Of a DNA stretch of 26,860 nucleotides, positions 1 to 8,058 are shown in pieces (the first letter of the stretch is position 1; the number at the start of each line of letters is the position of its first letter). A program made the translations under genes and the position numbers. Below the pieces are notes generated by a model. It was not told where the DNA came from. It saw nothing but the letters and a program-made list of their open reading frames with translations, and did not search any database. Origin of the DNA: Chloroflexota bacterium (lineage in GTDB: Bacteria > Chloroflexota > Dehalococcoidia > Lucifugimonadales > JADFKI01). The stretch covers positions 1-26,860 of the forward strand of contig JADFKI010000010.1 in NCBI GenBank assembly GCA_022565015.1. Direction: 5' to 3'.

Positions 1-122
1 CGCCGCTCGCGGGTGGTGCGGACTTCCACCGCTGGGGAAAGGAAGCTGTAGCACAGCACCCCCAGGAAGGTCATGATTACGGCGAGGCACTGGGCCGGAA
101 GCCTGATGCCCTCCCTGCCCAT
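1..122 (-). CDS. Partial start of a probable membrane protein (runs off left edge)
   Basis: On the minus strand a reading frame stays open from an ATG at 122-120 to the left edge, about 40 codons. It begins with a short basic stretch (MGREGIRLP). A hydrophobic segment (roughly residues 12-30, LAVIMTFLGVLCYSFLSP) follows, and then charged residues. This looks like the first membrane span or a signal anchor of a transporter-like protein, but too little is present to name a family. The frame also stays open upstream of this ATG, so the start is uncertain, and no good ribosome binding site is visible. If real, it diverges from the dehydrogenase gene at 178. Confidence 0.35.
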   Translation of the reverse strand, partial: MGREGIRLPAQCLAVIMTFLGVLCYSFLSPAVEVRTTRER

Positions 123-177
123 GCCGCTTGCAAAAAGGTAGCTCCGGACTATCCTAGCGAGCAAAGATTCCCTCTCG

Positions 178-1164
178 ATGCGTGCACTTATTCTCGCCCC
201 ATTCAGTGAATTTGCCCTGGAAAAGCTGTCGTCTTCATTAAAGGTGACCTACGAAAGCTGGCTCGACACCAGGACATTGTGGGACCCCGAGAAGCTGGCC
301 GCCCGACTGCACCGCGAGGACACAGGTGTCCTGGTCGTGGAGTCGGATTTCGTATTTGAAGAGATGTTTGACGCCGCCCCACGTCTGAGGTTCGTCGGCA
401 TATGCAGAGGCGCGACGAACCAGATCGATGTCGATGCCGCGACTGAGCGCGGCGTGCTCGTCGTAAACACGCCGGGCAGGAACGCCAACGCCGTCGCGGA
501 GCACACCTTGGCGCTCATGCTGGCCCTGGCCCGCAGAATTCCAGAGGCGGACCTCTATGTACGCGATGGGCGCTGGCGGAATCCAACGGACCCGTACGTC
601 TCGCTCAGGGGGCGGGAGCTCTCTGGAAGCGCCCTGGGCATAATCGGGTTGGGCGTCATAGGAAAGGCCGTGGGAGCCATCGGCCTGGCTCTTGGCATGC
701 GGGTTGTCGCACACGACCCGTACTTGGAGGGTGAGGCCGCCGGTGTGGAGATGGTCGAGCTGGAGGCCCTGTTGACGTCGTCCGATTTTGTCGTCGTGAG
801 CGTTCCGTTGACGGACGGCACCGCCGGGCTCATCGACGGGGAAATGTTGGCCTTGATGAAGCCCGCGTCTTACCTGATTAGCGCGACCGATATGTCGGTC
901 TTCGACCGTGAAGCCCTCTTGGACACACTACAAGCCGGAAGGATCGCCGGAGCCGCCTTCGACGTATTCGAGACTCATCCCGTTTCTCCGGGCGATCCCC
1001 TGCTGAAGCTGGACAACGTCGTGCTGACACCGCATATAGGGGGCGCAACCCACGAGACGATCGAGAGGCACTCGCTCATGATGGCCGAGGACATTCTTCG
1101 GTTCCAACGAGGATGCCGGCCGCTGAATCTTGTCAATCCCGCCGCATGGCAGGCCAATGGCTGA
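178..1164 (+). CDS. D-2-hydroxyacid dehydrogenase family protein with altered catalytic residues
   Basis: The protein has 328 residues, the usual length for NAD-dependent D-2-hydroxyacid dehydrogenases of the SerA/phosphoglycerate dehydrogenase type, which interconvert 2-hydroxy and 2-keto acids. The Rossmann motif GLGVIG is at 157-162, with Asp180 at the end of the second strand, which favours NAD. The C-terminal LTPHIGG motif keeps the catalytic His286. Two other catalytic positions are changed. In the segment that normally reads N-T-A-R-G-G the protein has S-A-T-D-M-S (235-240), so the substrate-binding Arg is Asp238. In the D-V-F-x-x-E-P segment the Glu is His267. The fold is therefore clear but the usual chemistry is doubtful. 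It overlaps the following kinase gene by 8 bases and so belongs to its operon. It may act on an unusual substrate or be non-oxidoreductive. Confidence 0.85.
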   Translation: MRALILAPFSEFALEKLSSSLKVTYESWLDTRTLWDPEKLAARLHREDTGVLVVESDFVFEEMFDAAPRLRFVGICRGATNQIDVDAATERGVLVVNTPGRNANAVAEHTLALMLALARRIPEADLYVRDGRWRNPTDPYVSLRGRELSGSALGIIGLGVIGKAVGAIGLALGMRVVAHDPYLEGEAAGVEMVELEALLTSSDFVVVSVPLTDGTAGLIDGEMLALMKPASYLISATDMSVFDREALLDTLQAGRIAGAAFDVFETHPVSPGDPLLKLDNVVLTPHIGGATHETIERHSLMMAEDILRFQRGCRPLNLVNPAAWQANG

Positions 1165-2659
1165 CCAGATCACCCTGGTCGTGGACGCTGGGACCACTCG
1201 TGCCAGGTGCCACGCCTTTGACCAGTCGGGCGATATCGTGGCGACTTGCTCCGCTCCATGGGTTCTCGTCGAGCAGAGGGACGACCAGATGATGGCCCGT
1301 GAGTTCGAGCTATCGACACTGTGGAGCACGGTGGCGGACGTAATTAAACGCTGCCTCGCAGAGCCCGCGATAGACGGGCAGCAGGTCGCGGTGGTGACCG
1401 CCACCAGCCAGCGCCAGGCCGTCGTCTTCATCGGCGATGGTGATGAGGAGCTGTACGCGGGCCCCAATAGCGACATGCGCGCCGTTTTCGAAGGCGGGGC
1501 CATCGACAGCGAAATGGGCGAGCGAGTCTATCGGACTACCGGCCATTTACCGTCATTTCTTTTCGCCCCGGCAAAGCTGAGATACCTCGAAGCCCAGGAC
1601 CCGAGCAGGTTTAAGAAGCTAAGGCTAGTGCTCACGTTGGCGGACTGGATAATCTGGAGGCTCACGGGGCAGGCCTTCAGCGAGCCAACACTCGCAAACG
1701 AGGCCGGACTGCTGGACGTGAGCGACCGTCAGTGGTGCACCGGCTTGATGGCCGATCTGGGGCTGAATCCGGGGCTTCCGACGCTTGTGGATGCTGGTAC
1801 AATGGTCGGGCGCATTTCGGCGAAAGCGGCCGGGACGACCGGACTCGAAGCCGGGACCCCTGTGGCCGTCTCAGGCGCTGATACGCAGTGTGGCCTCCTG
1901 GGGTTGGGTCTTTCGGAGGCAGGTCAGGCCGGGATCGTCGCAGGTTGGAGCGCTCCGGTCCAATACCTGACAGACGGACCGATTTTTCATGATGAAATGA
2001 GCACGTGGACCGGCTGCTACCTGATGCCGGGGCTGTCTGTCGTCGAGAGCAGCGCGGGCGATCTAGGCAATGCCTATCGTTGGGCGGCCGAGACGTTTTT
2101 CGAGTGCGCCGGAAGCGCTTTCGACATGATGGATCGTCTGGCTGGGGCTGCTCCCGTCGGCGCAGAGGGGACCAGGGCGTTTTTTGGCCCCCCAAGGATG
2201 GACATGCGAAGGCTTGGGCTGAGGATCGGAGGGGTCCTGTTTCCCGTGCCGATAGCCTACGAGGACCCGTCGCCCGCCAATATCGCCAGGGCGGCGCTGG
2301 AGTCCATAGCGTATGCGATCAAGGGAAACCTCTTGCAAGCGGAAGACGTAGTCGGCTCGGGCGCTCGAACGGTGGCGGTCGGCGGCGGCATGACCAGGAC
2401 GAAGGCCTTTACCCGTATCCTGGCGGACGTAATCGGCAGAGAGATTCGCGTGTCGGCAACGCCGGACGTCAGCGCCCTCGGCGCCTATCGCTGCGCCCAG
2501 GTGGCTCTCGGAGAGCTCGGTTCGCTCGGGGACTCGGCGGCCTGTGGCTTTGGAAAGCTAACAGTCACGGAGCCTGATCTCGCGGACGCGTCCGAGTACG
2601 AATACCGGTATGAGCAGTGGCTTCAGATGGCTGATCTAATGAATTCGATGGAGATGTAA
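1157..2659 (+). CDS. FGGY-family carbohydrate kinase
   Basis: This is a 500-residue sugar kinase of the FGGY family (xylulokinase, ribulokinase, glycerol kinase, AI-2 kinase LsrK), which phosphorylates a sugar or polyol with ATP in the cytoplasm. The N-terminal phosphate-binding segment VVDAGTTRAR contains Asp10. The second-domain motif SGADTQCGLLGLG provides the probable catalytic base Asp242. AVGGGMTRTKAFTRILAD (from about 407) is the C-terminal FGGY nucleotide-binding signature. The segment ERVYRTTGH (122-130) recalls LsrK-type sequences, but the substrate cannot be assigned. An upstream in-frame ATG exists at 1130. I chose 1157 because the protein then begins directly with the conserved strand, a GGCAGG lies just before it, and the overlap with the dehydrogenase shrinks to 8 bases. 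The class II aldolase follows after 20 bases. Confidence 0.88.
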   Translation: MADQITLVVDAGTTRARCHAFDQSGDIVATCSAPWVLVEQRDDQMMAREFELSTLWSTVADVIKRCLAEPAIDGQQVAVVTATSQRQAVVFIGDGDEELYAGPNSDMRAVFEGGAIDSEMGERVYRTTGHLPSFLFAPAKLRYLEAQDPSRFKKLRLVLTLADWIIWRLTGQAFSEPTLANEAGLLDVSDRQWCTGLMADLGLNPGLPTLVDAGTMVGRISAKAAGTTGLEAGTPVAVSGADTQCGLLGLGLSEAGQAGIVAGWSAPVQYLTDGPIFHDEMSTWTGCYLMPGLSVVESSAGDLGNAYRWAAETFFECAGSAFDMMDRLAGAAPVGAEGTRAFFGPPRMDMRRLGLRIGGVLFPVPIAYEDPSPANIARAALESIAYAIKGNLLQAEDVVGSGARTVAVGGGMTRTKAFTRILADVIGREIRVSATPDVSALGAYRCAQVALGELGSLGDSAACGFGKLTVTEPDLADASEYEYRYEQWLQMADLMNSMEM

Positions 2660-2679
2660 CGAGACCAGGGCATGTCGAT

Positions 2680-3342
2680 ATGAGCATCTGGCAAGAGGAA
2701 AAACAGTCGGTTGTGGAAGCGGCACGGGAGATGCTGAGTATGGGCCTCGTGACGGGCACCAGCGGCAACGTCAGCGTCCGTCTGGCGCCCGAGGAAGACG
2801 GACGCGAGCTGTTCGCCGTCACGCCCACGGGAGCGCCGTACGGCTCTCTGAGCGCAGAGGACATAGTCGTGACCGATTTCGACATGACGCCCGTCGAGGG
2901 CGAGCTCATGCCCTCCTCCGAGGCCCTGCTGCACGTGGAGATATACAACAGAAGGCCCGACGTCCTGGCCGTGATCCACACGCACTCGGTCTTCTCCAGC
3001 GTCGCCGCCGTTGCCGGGACCGACATACCGCCCATAATCGATGAGGTGATGATATCCATCGGCGGGCCAATAATGGTCTCGGTCTACGCCTTTCCCAGCT
3101 CTCAGGAGCTTGCGGACAAGGTCTGCGATGCCCTTGAAGACCGAAATGCGGCGCTCATAAGAAATCACGGAGCCGTCGGAGTGGGCAGGACGCTTCGTCA
3201 GGCGCTCGACGTATGCGCGCTGGTCGAACGGGTGTCGCAGATCTACTTCTACGCCTCGCTTGCCGGAAAGGCCAACACGCTGCCTGACGAGGTCGTGGAG
3301 GCGGAGCGGGCGATGTTCGTGATGCGACGTCGGAGCGAATAG
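2680..3342 (+). CDS. Class II aldolase/adducin family protein
   Basis: The protein has 220 residues and belongs to the zinc-dependent class II aldolase family (L-fuculose-1-phosphate aldolase FucA, L-ribulose-5-phosphate 4-epimerase AraD). TGTSGNVSVR (26-34 region) is the phosphate-binding loop. SSEALLH places the catalytic acid at Glu81. HTH at 100-102 and His163 in RNHGAVG supply the zinc ligands. It follows an FGGY kinase, so a sensible inference is that it cleaves or epimerises the phosphorylated product, for example to dihydroxyacetone phosphate plus an aldehyde. The exact substrate is unknown. An ATG eight bases upstream (2672) runs straight into a stop, so 2680 is the start. Aldolase and epimerase activities cannot be told apart by eye. 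Confidence 0.88.
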   Translation: MSIWQEEKQSVVEAAREMLSMGLVTGTSGNVSVRLAPEEDGRELFAVTPTGAPYGSLSAEDIVVTDFDMTPVEGELMPSSEALLHVEIYNRRPDVLAVIHTHSVFSSVAAVAGTDIPPIIDEVMISIGGPIMVSVYAFPSSQELADKVCDALEDRNAALIRNHGAVGVGRTLRQALDVCALVERVSQIYFYASLAGKANTLPDEVVEAERAMFVMRRRSE

Positions 3343-3410
3343 CGCTTCCCGTCCCGAATCTCAAGTCAGACCGCTTCGTGAAGAAAAATATTAACTGGGA
3401 GAACGCCTGA

Positions 3411-3782
3411 ATGGTGACCGTACCCGCATTCATCCTGAGACGCCTCTACGTGAAACAGAGCCTCAGAAACAATGAACGAGGCTTCGAGTTTCGGCTGATG
3501 AACCGTCTGGGGTCTGGTTACGCCTACAGGCTATTGCCTCTAACGGTCGACGGCCTGGAGATGCCGGCGGAGAGGTCGTTTTTCACACTGGGCGAGTCCG
3601 AGACATCGTTTGCGGACGTGTCTGAGGAGAACACGTTCACCCTGACGATGAACAAGTCGATCACGGTAAGAGTCGACGGCACGACCCTGGAGCCCGGCCC
3701 GCGGAAGATCGGGATGGGCTTTGTGGTGCCCGGCCTCGGCACGCTGAAGTTCGATTTCACCGACGTGGTGGCGGGTGAGTAG
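3411..3782 (+). CDS. Small protein of unknown function
   Basis: This 123-residue protein matches no family I recognise. It starts with a short basic segment (MVTVPAFILRRLYVKQSLR). The rest alternates polar and hydrophobic residues in a way that predicts a mostly beta fold, with repeated short strands such as FTLTMNKSITVRVDG near residues 75-89. It has no cysteines, no membrane span and no cleavable signal. A GGGAG at 3397-3401 sits 9 bases before the ATG, a good ribosome binding site. The gene overlaps the GTG start of the following epimerase by 8 bases, so the two are probably co-translated. The operon position between an aldolase and an SDR enzyme hints at an accessory or binding role, but no function is claimed. 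Confidence 0.75.
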   Translation: MVTVPAFILRRLYVKQSLRNNERGFEFRLMNRLGSGYAYRLLPLTVDGLEMPAERSFFTLGESETSFADVSEENTFTLTMNKSITVRVDGTTLEPGPRKIGMGFVVPGLGTLKFDFTDVVAGE

Positions 3783-4752
3783 CTCCAGGCATCGCATACT
3801 CGTGACGGGCGCATCGGGCTACGTTGGCAGGACTCTCATCGGTCGCCTGGAGCGGGAACCCAGTGTAGAGCACATCCTGGCGACCGATGTTCGGCCCCTC
3901 AACGGTGAATACTCGTCCAAGGTAGAGTTCCTCCGCCACGATGTAACGGACCCCATCCACGGCCTGTTGCACGACCACGAGATCAATTCCGTGGCCCATC
4001 TCGCCTACGTCCTCAACCCGAGTAGGAATAGGGCCGCCGTAAGAAAGGTGAATATCGGGGGCACCGCGAACGTACTGGACGCGTCCATCAAGGCGGGCGT
4101 AAAGCACATACTCTGCTTCAGCAGCACGACGGTCTACGGCGCGCATGCCGACAATCCCCCGCTGCTTACCGAAGACTCGCCCATGAGGCCCGTCGCGGGC
4201 TTTCAATACGGCGAGACGAAGGTGGCCGTCGAGCTTCTGCTCAGGGACTTCGTCAAGCGAAGGAAGAGCCCGACCGTCGGTGTCGTGCGCTCCTGTCCAG
4301 TGATGGGGCCTCGGACCGATAACTTCATTTCGAGGGCGTTTTCTCGCTCCCTCCTCGTTGGCATAAGGGGTTATGACCCGCCCATGCAGCTTCTCCACGA
4401 AGACGACATGACGGAGGTGCTGTCCCGCTGCCTGCTCGAGCGGATTCCGGGGGTCTACAACGTGGCGGGCGGAGACAGCATCCTCTGGAGCGAGATGGCA
4501 GAGGCCCTTGGGAAAAAGATCGTCTATTTGCCCGCCCCACTGCTCCATGGGTTGACCGACCTTTCCTGGGCCGTGCGGCTGCAGAGCGAGTCGCCGGCCA
4601 GCGGCCTGAACTTCATCAGGTATCGCTGGACCGTCAGCACAGAGAAGATACGGCGGGACCTGGGCGTCAATTTCAGGTACAGCTCCCGCCAGGCCCTGAT
4701 GTCCTTCGCCAACGGCCCGTCGGTAGAAGCTAGCGAGGCACACGGGATTTGA
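3775..4752 (+). CDS. NAD-dependent epimerase/dehydratase (extended SDR)
   Basis: This 325-residue protein is an extended short-chain dehydrogenase/reductase, the family of UDP-sugar epimerases, dehydratases and related enzymes. The NAD-binding glycine motif is TGASGYVG (11-18). Asp38 ends the second strand. The catalytic set is Ser116-Ser117-Thr118 with Tyr145-x-x-x-Lys149 in YGETK. Substrate could be a nucleotide sugar, a free sugar or a lactone; the sequence does not decide. The start is a GTG at 3775 that overlaps the end of the small upstream gene by 8 bases. The frame ends in TTGA (4749-4752), whose TTG serves as start of the next gene. This coupling ties it to the nucleoside hydrolase. 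Confidence 0.85.
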   Translation: MSSSRHRILVTGASGYVGRTLIGRLEREPSVEHILATDVRPLNGEYSSKVEFLRHDVTDPIHGLLHDHEINSVAHLAYVLNPSRNRAAVRKVNIGGTANVLDASIKAGVKHILCFSSTTVYGAHADNPPLLTEDSPMRPVAGFQYGETKVAVELLLRDFVKRRKSPTVGVVRSCPVMGPRTDNFISRAFSRSLLVGIRGYDPPMQLLHEDDMTEVLSRCLLERIPGVYNVAGGDSILWSEMAEALGKKIVYLPAPLLHGLTDLSWAVRLQSESPASGLNFIRYRWTVSTEKIRRDLGVNFRYSSRQALMSFANGPSVEASEAHGI

Positions 4753-5639
4753 AGGTAGTCATAGACACAGACCCGGGCACCGACGATGCGATCGCGCTCG
4801 TGGTCGCACTGAACTCGCCGCGGCTGGATATACTCGGACTGACGACGGTCGGAGGCAACGCCCGCCTCTCCCAAACCACACGCAACGCCCTGCGAATACT
4901 GGAATTCATGGGCAGGCCGGAAGTCCCCGTGTATCCAGGCTCATCCAGACCCTTCAAGGGCCGATTCGAATATGCATATGGGTTTCACGGTCCCGGCGGG
5001 CTCACGGTCCGACTTCCGCTGCCCAAGACAAAGGCGCAGACTGGGTCTGGCGTGGACTTTATCATCGAAGCCGCCCGTGCCAATCGCGGCGACCTTACCT
5101 TGATTGCCCTGGGGCCGCTGACCAACGTCGCGAAGGCGCTCAAGAGGGAGCCGCTGATCGTCGAATGGCTTAATGAGATCGTCGTGATGGGAGGGGCTGT
5201 CGACGTGCCCGGAAACGTCACTCCCCACGCGGAGTTCAACATCTTCGACGACCCCGAAGCCGCGCGAACCGTTTTCGGCTCCGGTGCTTCCATAAGGCTC
5301 ATCGGGCTGGACGTATGTCGAAAGGCCGGGGTCACTCGGGCGGACGAAGACTGGTTCCGAGGCGACTCGCAGGGTGAAAGGCTCGTGTCGAGAATACTTA
5401 AGGGTTGGCTGAAAATGCGAGGGCGGGACGAGGCCTACAGCCTCTGCGATCCCCTGGCGGTCGCCGCGGCGATTCGGCCAGAGCTGTTTACCTTCGCCCG
5501 GGCCAACGTAAGCGTGGAGACCGACGATTCATCTCGCAGGGGCAAGACTTCGGCCGGCTACGGCATGGGCAACGTAATGGTCGCAACCGACGTCCGGGCC
5601 GGCGAGGCTAAGGCGTTCCTGCGCTCGATGTTCACCTAG
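4749..5639 (+). CDS. Nucleoside hydrolase (inosine/uridine-preferring family)
   Basis: This 296-residue enzyme of the IunH/Rih family hydrolyses the N-glycosidic bond of ribonucleosides to base plus ribose. The calcium and ribose binding motif DTDPGTDD occupies residues 6-13. GGN is at 35-37, His80 lies in FHGPGG, and VMGGAV with GNVTPHAEFNIFDDP (155-169) forms the rest of the pocket. The last calcium ligand is Asp234 in CDPLAVA. The residue before it is Cys233, where many family members carry a catalytic His; from memory this Cys is typical of one nucleoside hydrolase subgroup. The start is TTG within a TTGA overlap with the epimerase gene, and the conserved motif begins at residue 6, so no later start fits. 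Released ribose could enter the upstream kinase/aldolase route (inference). Confidence 0.9.
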   Translation: MKVVIDTDPGTDDAIALVVALNSPRLDILGLTTVGGNARLSQTTRNALRILEFMGRPEVPVYPGSSRPFKGRFEYAYGFHGPGGLTVRLPLPKTKAQTGSGVDFIIEAARANRGDLTLIALGPLTNVAKALKREPLIVEWLNEIVVMGGAVDVPGNVTPHAEFNIFDDPEAARTVFGSGASIRLIGLDVCRKAGVTRADEDWFRGDSQGERLVSRILKGWLKMRGRDEAYSLCDPLAVAAAIRPELFTFARANVSVETDDSSRRGKTSAGYGMGNVMVATDVRAGEAKAFLRSMFT

Positions 5640-5668
5640 CTCCGTTGATGAGGTCGCGAAGTTTCTTA

Positions 5669-5684
5669 GCCCTTCTGATAGGGT
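5669..5684 (+). terminator. Weak possible terminator after the nucleoside hydrolase gene
   Basis: CCCT (5670-5673) and AGGG (5680-5683) can pair around a six-base loop, with a G-T pair outside. A TA-rich run (TATTTAATT) follows, but there is no clean T-tract. It lies between the hydrolase stop and the SUF promoter, where a transcription end would make sense. Confidence 0.25.
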
Positions 5685-5690
5685 ATTTAA

Positions 5691-5713
5691 TTGTTGACCA
5701 ATTTACTCAAGAA
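5691..5713 (+). promoter_or_regulatory. Putative operator 1 (Rrf2-type palindrome) over the SUF -35 box
   Basis: The element contains TTGA-N9-TCAA with partly matching outer bases (TTGTTGA against TCAAGAA). Its core from 5693 agrees at 17 of 18 positions with the copy at 5735. It covers the -35 box. The TTGAC-like half-sites resemble operators of Rrf2/IscR-family regulators in general, and an Rrf2 gene lies in this operon. Binding is inferred. Confidence 0.6.
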
Positions 5714-5722
5714 TGTTATATT
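5694..5722 (+). promoter_or_regulatory. Probable sigma70-type promoter of the SUF operon
   Basis: A -35 box TTGACC (5694-5699) and a -10 box TATATT (5717-5722) are separated by exactly 17 bases. Each is one or two bases from consensus, in an AT-rich island within a GC-rich window. Transcription would start near 5729. The -35 box lies inside the first of two palindromes, so a repressor there would block polymerase directly. Confidence 0.75.
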
Positions 5723-5733
5723 TGGTACAAGAA

Positions 5734-5754
5734 TGTTGACCAATTTAATCAACA
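5734..5754 (+). promoter_or_regulatory. Putative operator 2 (Rrf2-type palindrome) just after the SUF start site
   Basis: TGTTGA-N9-TCAACA has perfect six-base arms. It is a near copy of the palindrome at 5691, offset by 42 bases, which is four helical turns. It sits immediately after the expected transcription start and before AAGGAG (5770-5775), the ribosome binding site of sufB. A ten-base direct repeat CAAGAATGTT at 5708 and 5728 further links the two sites. Confidence 0.6.
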
Positions 5755-5786
5755 TAGCGATTTTTGATTAAGGAGTTGCGTCGCCT

Positions 5787-7247
5787 ATGGCCGACCAGAA
5801 AGTCATCTCTCGTAAGACGGTACTAGAAGACGAGGGCTACAAGTGGGGCATGGACTTCGACATCGAGTCGGACGTAGCCCCGAAGGGACTGAACGAGGAT
5901 ATAGTCCGGTTGATCTCCCGTAAGAAGCGCGAGCCGGAGTGGTTGCTGGACTGGCGTCTCAGGGCATACAAGCACTGGCTCACCCTGGGGAATGAGGCAC
6001 CGGGCTGGGCCAATGTGAAATATCCGCCCATAGACTTCCAGGACATGATCTACTATGCGGCCCCGAAGTCTCAGGAGGACGGACCGAAGAGCCTCGACGA
6101 GGTAGACCCCGAGATACTGGAGGCCTTCAGCAAGCTGGGGATTCCCCTGGAAGAGCAGAAGAAGCTTTCGGGTGTGGCCGTCGACGCAATACTGGACAGC
6201 GCCTCCGTGGCCACCACGTACAAGACGATGCTGGAGGAAGCGGGCGTCATCTTCTGCTCGGTCAGCGAGGCCGTACAGACTCACCCGGAGCTTATTCGCA
6301 AGTACCTCGGCTCGGTCGTCCCGTTCACGGACAACTTTTACGCCACACTAAACTCCGCCGTCTTTAGCGACGGCTCTTTTGTGTACATTCCCAAGGGCGT
6401 GCGCTGTCCGATAGAGCTGATGACGTATTTCAGGATCAACGAGCTCAACACCGGCCAGTTCGAGAGGACGCTCATAATCGCCGACGAGGGCAGCTACGTC
6501 AGCTATCTCGAAGGCTGCACGGCGCCGATGAGGAAGACCCATCAGCTGCACGCCGCGGTGGTCGAGCTGATAGCGATGGACAACGCGGAGATCAAGTACT
6601 CGACCCTTCAGAACTGGTATCCGGGAGACAAGGACGGCAACGGCGGCGTCTTCAACTTCGTCACCAAGCGAGGCAAGGCGGCCGGCGTCAACTCCAAGAT
6701 AAGCTGGACGCAGGTGGAGACCGGTTCCGCCATAACCTGGAAGTATCCCAGCGTGATACTGCAGGGAGACAACTCCGTCGGCGAGTTCTACTCGGTGGCC
6801 CTGGTGAACAACTATCAGCAGGCCGACACGGGCACGAAGATGATTCACCTGGGCAAGAATACGAGGAGCACCATTATCGCCAAGGGCATATCCGCCGGCC
6901 GCGCCCAGAACACCTATCGCGGCCAGGTGAAGATAATGCCCAGCGCCCACAACGCAAGGAACTTCACGCAGTGCGATTCCCTTCTGCTCGGCGACAAGTG
7001 TGGAGCGCATACGGTCCCCTACATCGAGGTCCGCAACCCGACGGCGCAGATGGCCCACGAGGCCACGACGTCCAAGGTAGACGACGATCAGCTGTTCTAC
7101 CTGCAGCAGAGGGGCATCAGCCTCGAAGAGGCGAACTACATGATAATCAACGGTTTTTGCAGGGGGATCTTCAAGGAGCTGCCCTTCGAATTCGCCGCCG
7201 AGGCTTCGCAGCTACTCAGAGTAAGCTTGGAGGGAACAGTCGGTTAA
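5787..7247 (+). CDS. sufB: Fe-S cluster assembly scaffold protein SufB
   Basis: SufB is the core scaffold of the SufBC2D complex, on which Fe-S clusters are built in the cytoplasm. The protein has 486 residues, close to the usual 470-495, and matches the family along its whole length. Recognisable parts include SYLEGCTAP with Cys244, and the C-terminal segment with Cys396 and Cys405 (DKCGAHTVPYIE). Cys405 corresponds to the cysteine shown to be essential in E. coli SufB. MAHEATTSKVDDDQLFYLQQRG (from 422) is the hallmark segment that contacts SufD. AAGGAG lies 11 bases before the ATG. It is the first gene of the operon, directly behind the promoter with two operators, and sufC starts two bases after its stop. 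Confidence 0.97.
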   Translation: MADQKVISRKTVLEDEGYKWGMDFDIESDVAPKGLNEDIVRLISRKKREPEWLLDWRLRAYKHWLTLGNEAPGWANVKYPPIDFQDMIYYAAPKSQEDGPKSLDEVDPEILEAFSKLGIPLEEQKKLSGVAVDAILDSASVATTYKTMLEEAGVIFCSVSEAVQTHPELIRKYLGSVVPFTDNFYATLNSAVFSDGSFVYIPKGVRCPIELMTYFRINELNTGQFERTLIIADEGSYVSYLEGCTAPMRKTHQLHAAVVELIAMDNAEIKYSTLQNWYPGDKDGNGGVFNFVTKRGKAAGVNSKISWTQVETGSAITWKYPSVILQGDNSVGEFYSVALVNNYQQADTGTKMIHLGKNTRSTIIAKGISAGRAQNTYRGQVKIMPSAHNARNFTQCDSLLLGDKCGAHTVPYIEVRNPTAQMAHEATTSKVDDDQLFYLQQRGISLEEANYMIINGFCRGIFKELPFEFAAEASQLLRVSLEGTVG

Positions 7248-7249
7248 GA

Positions 7250-8047
<798 letters not shown>

Positions 8048-8058
8048 TGACGAATGCC

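Noticed and set aside
1130..1156. Longer N-terminus of the FGGY kinase from ATG 1130
   Set aside because: The nine extra residues (MSIPPHGRP) are unlike the family and would raise the overlap with the dehydrogenase to 35 bases; ATG 1157 fits better.
1677..2577. Arg/Pro-rich frames overlapping the kinase gene
   Set aside because: Low-complexity translations without motifs, fully covered by the FGGY kinase in another frame.
6971..7249. Long upstream extension of the SufC frame inside sufB
   Set aside because: It is Arg/Gly-rich out-of-frame sequence of sufB with no SufC similarity; the family start fits ATG 7250.
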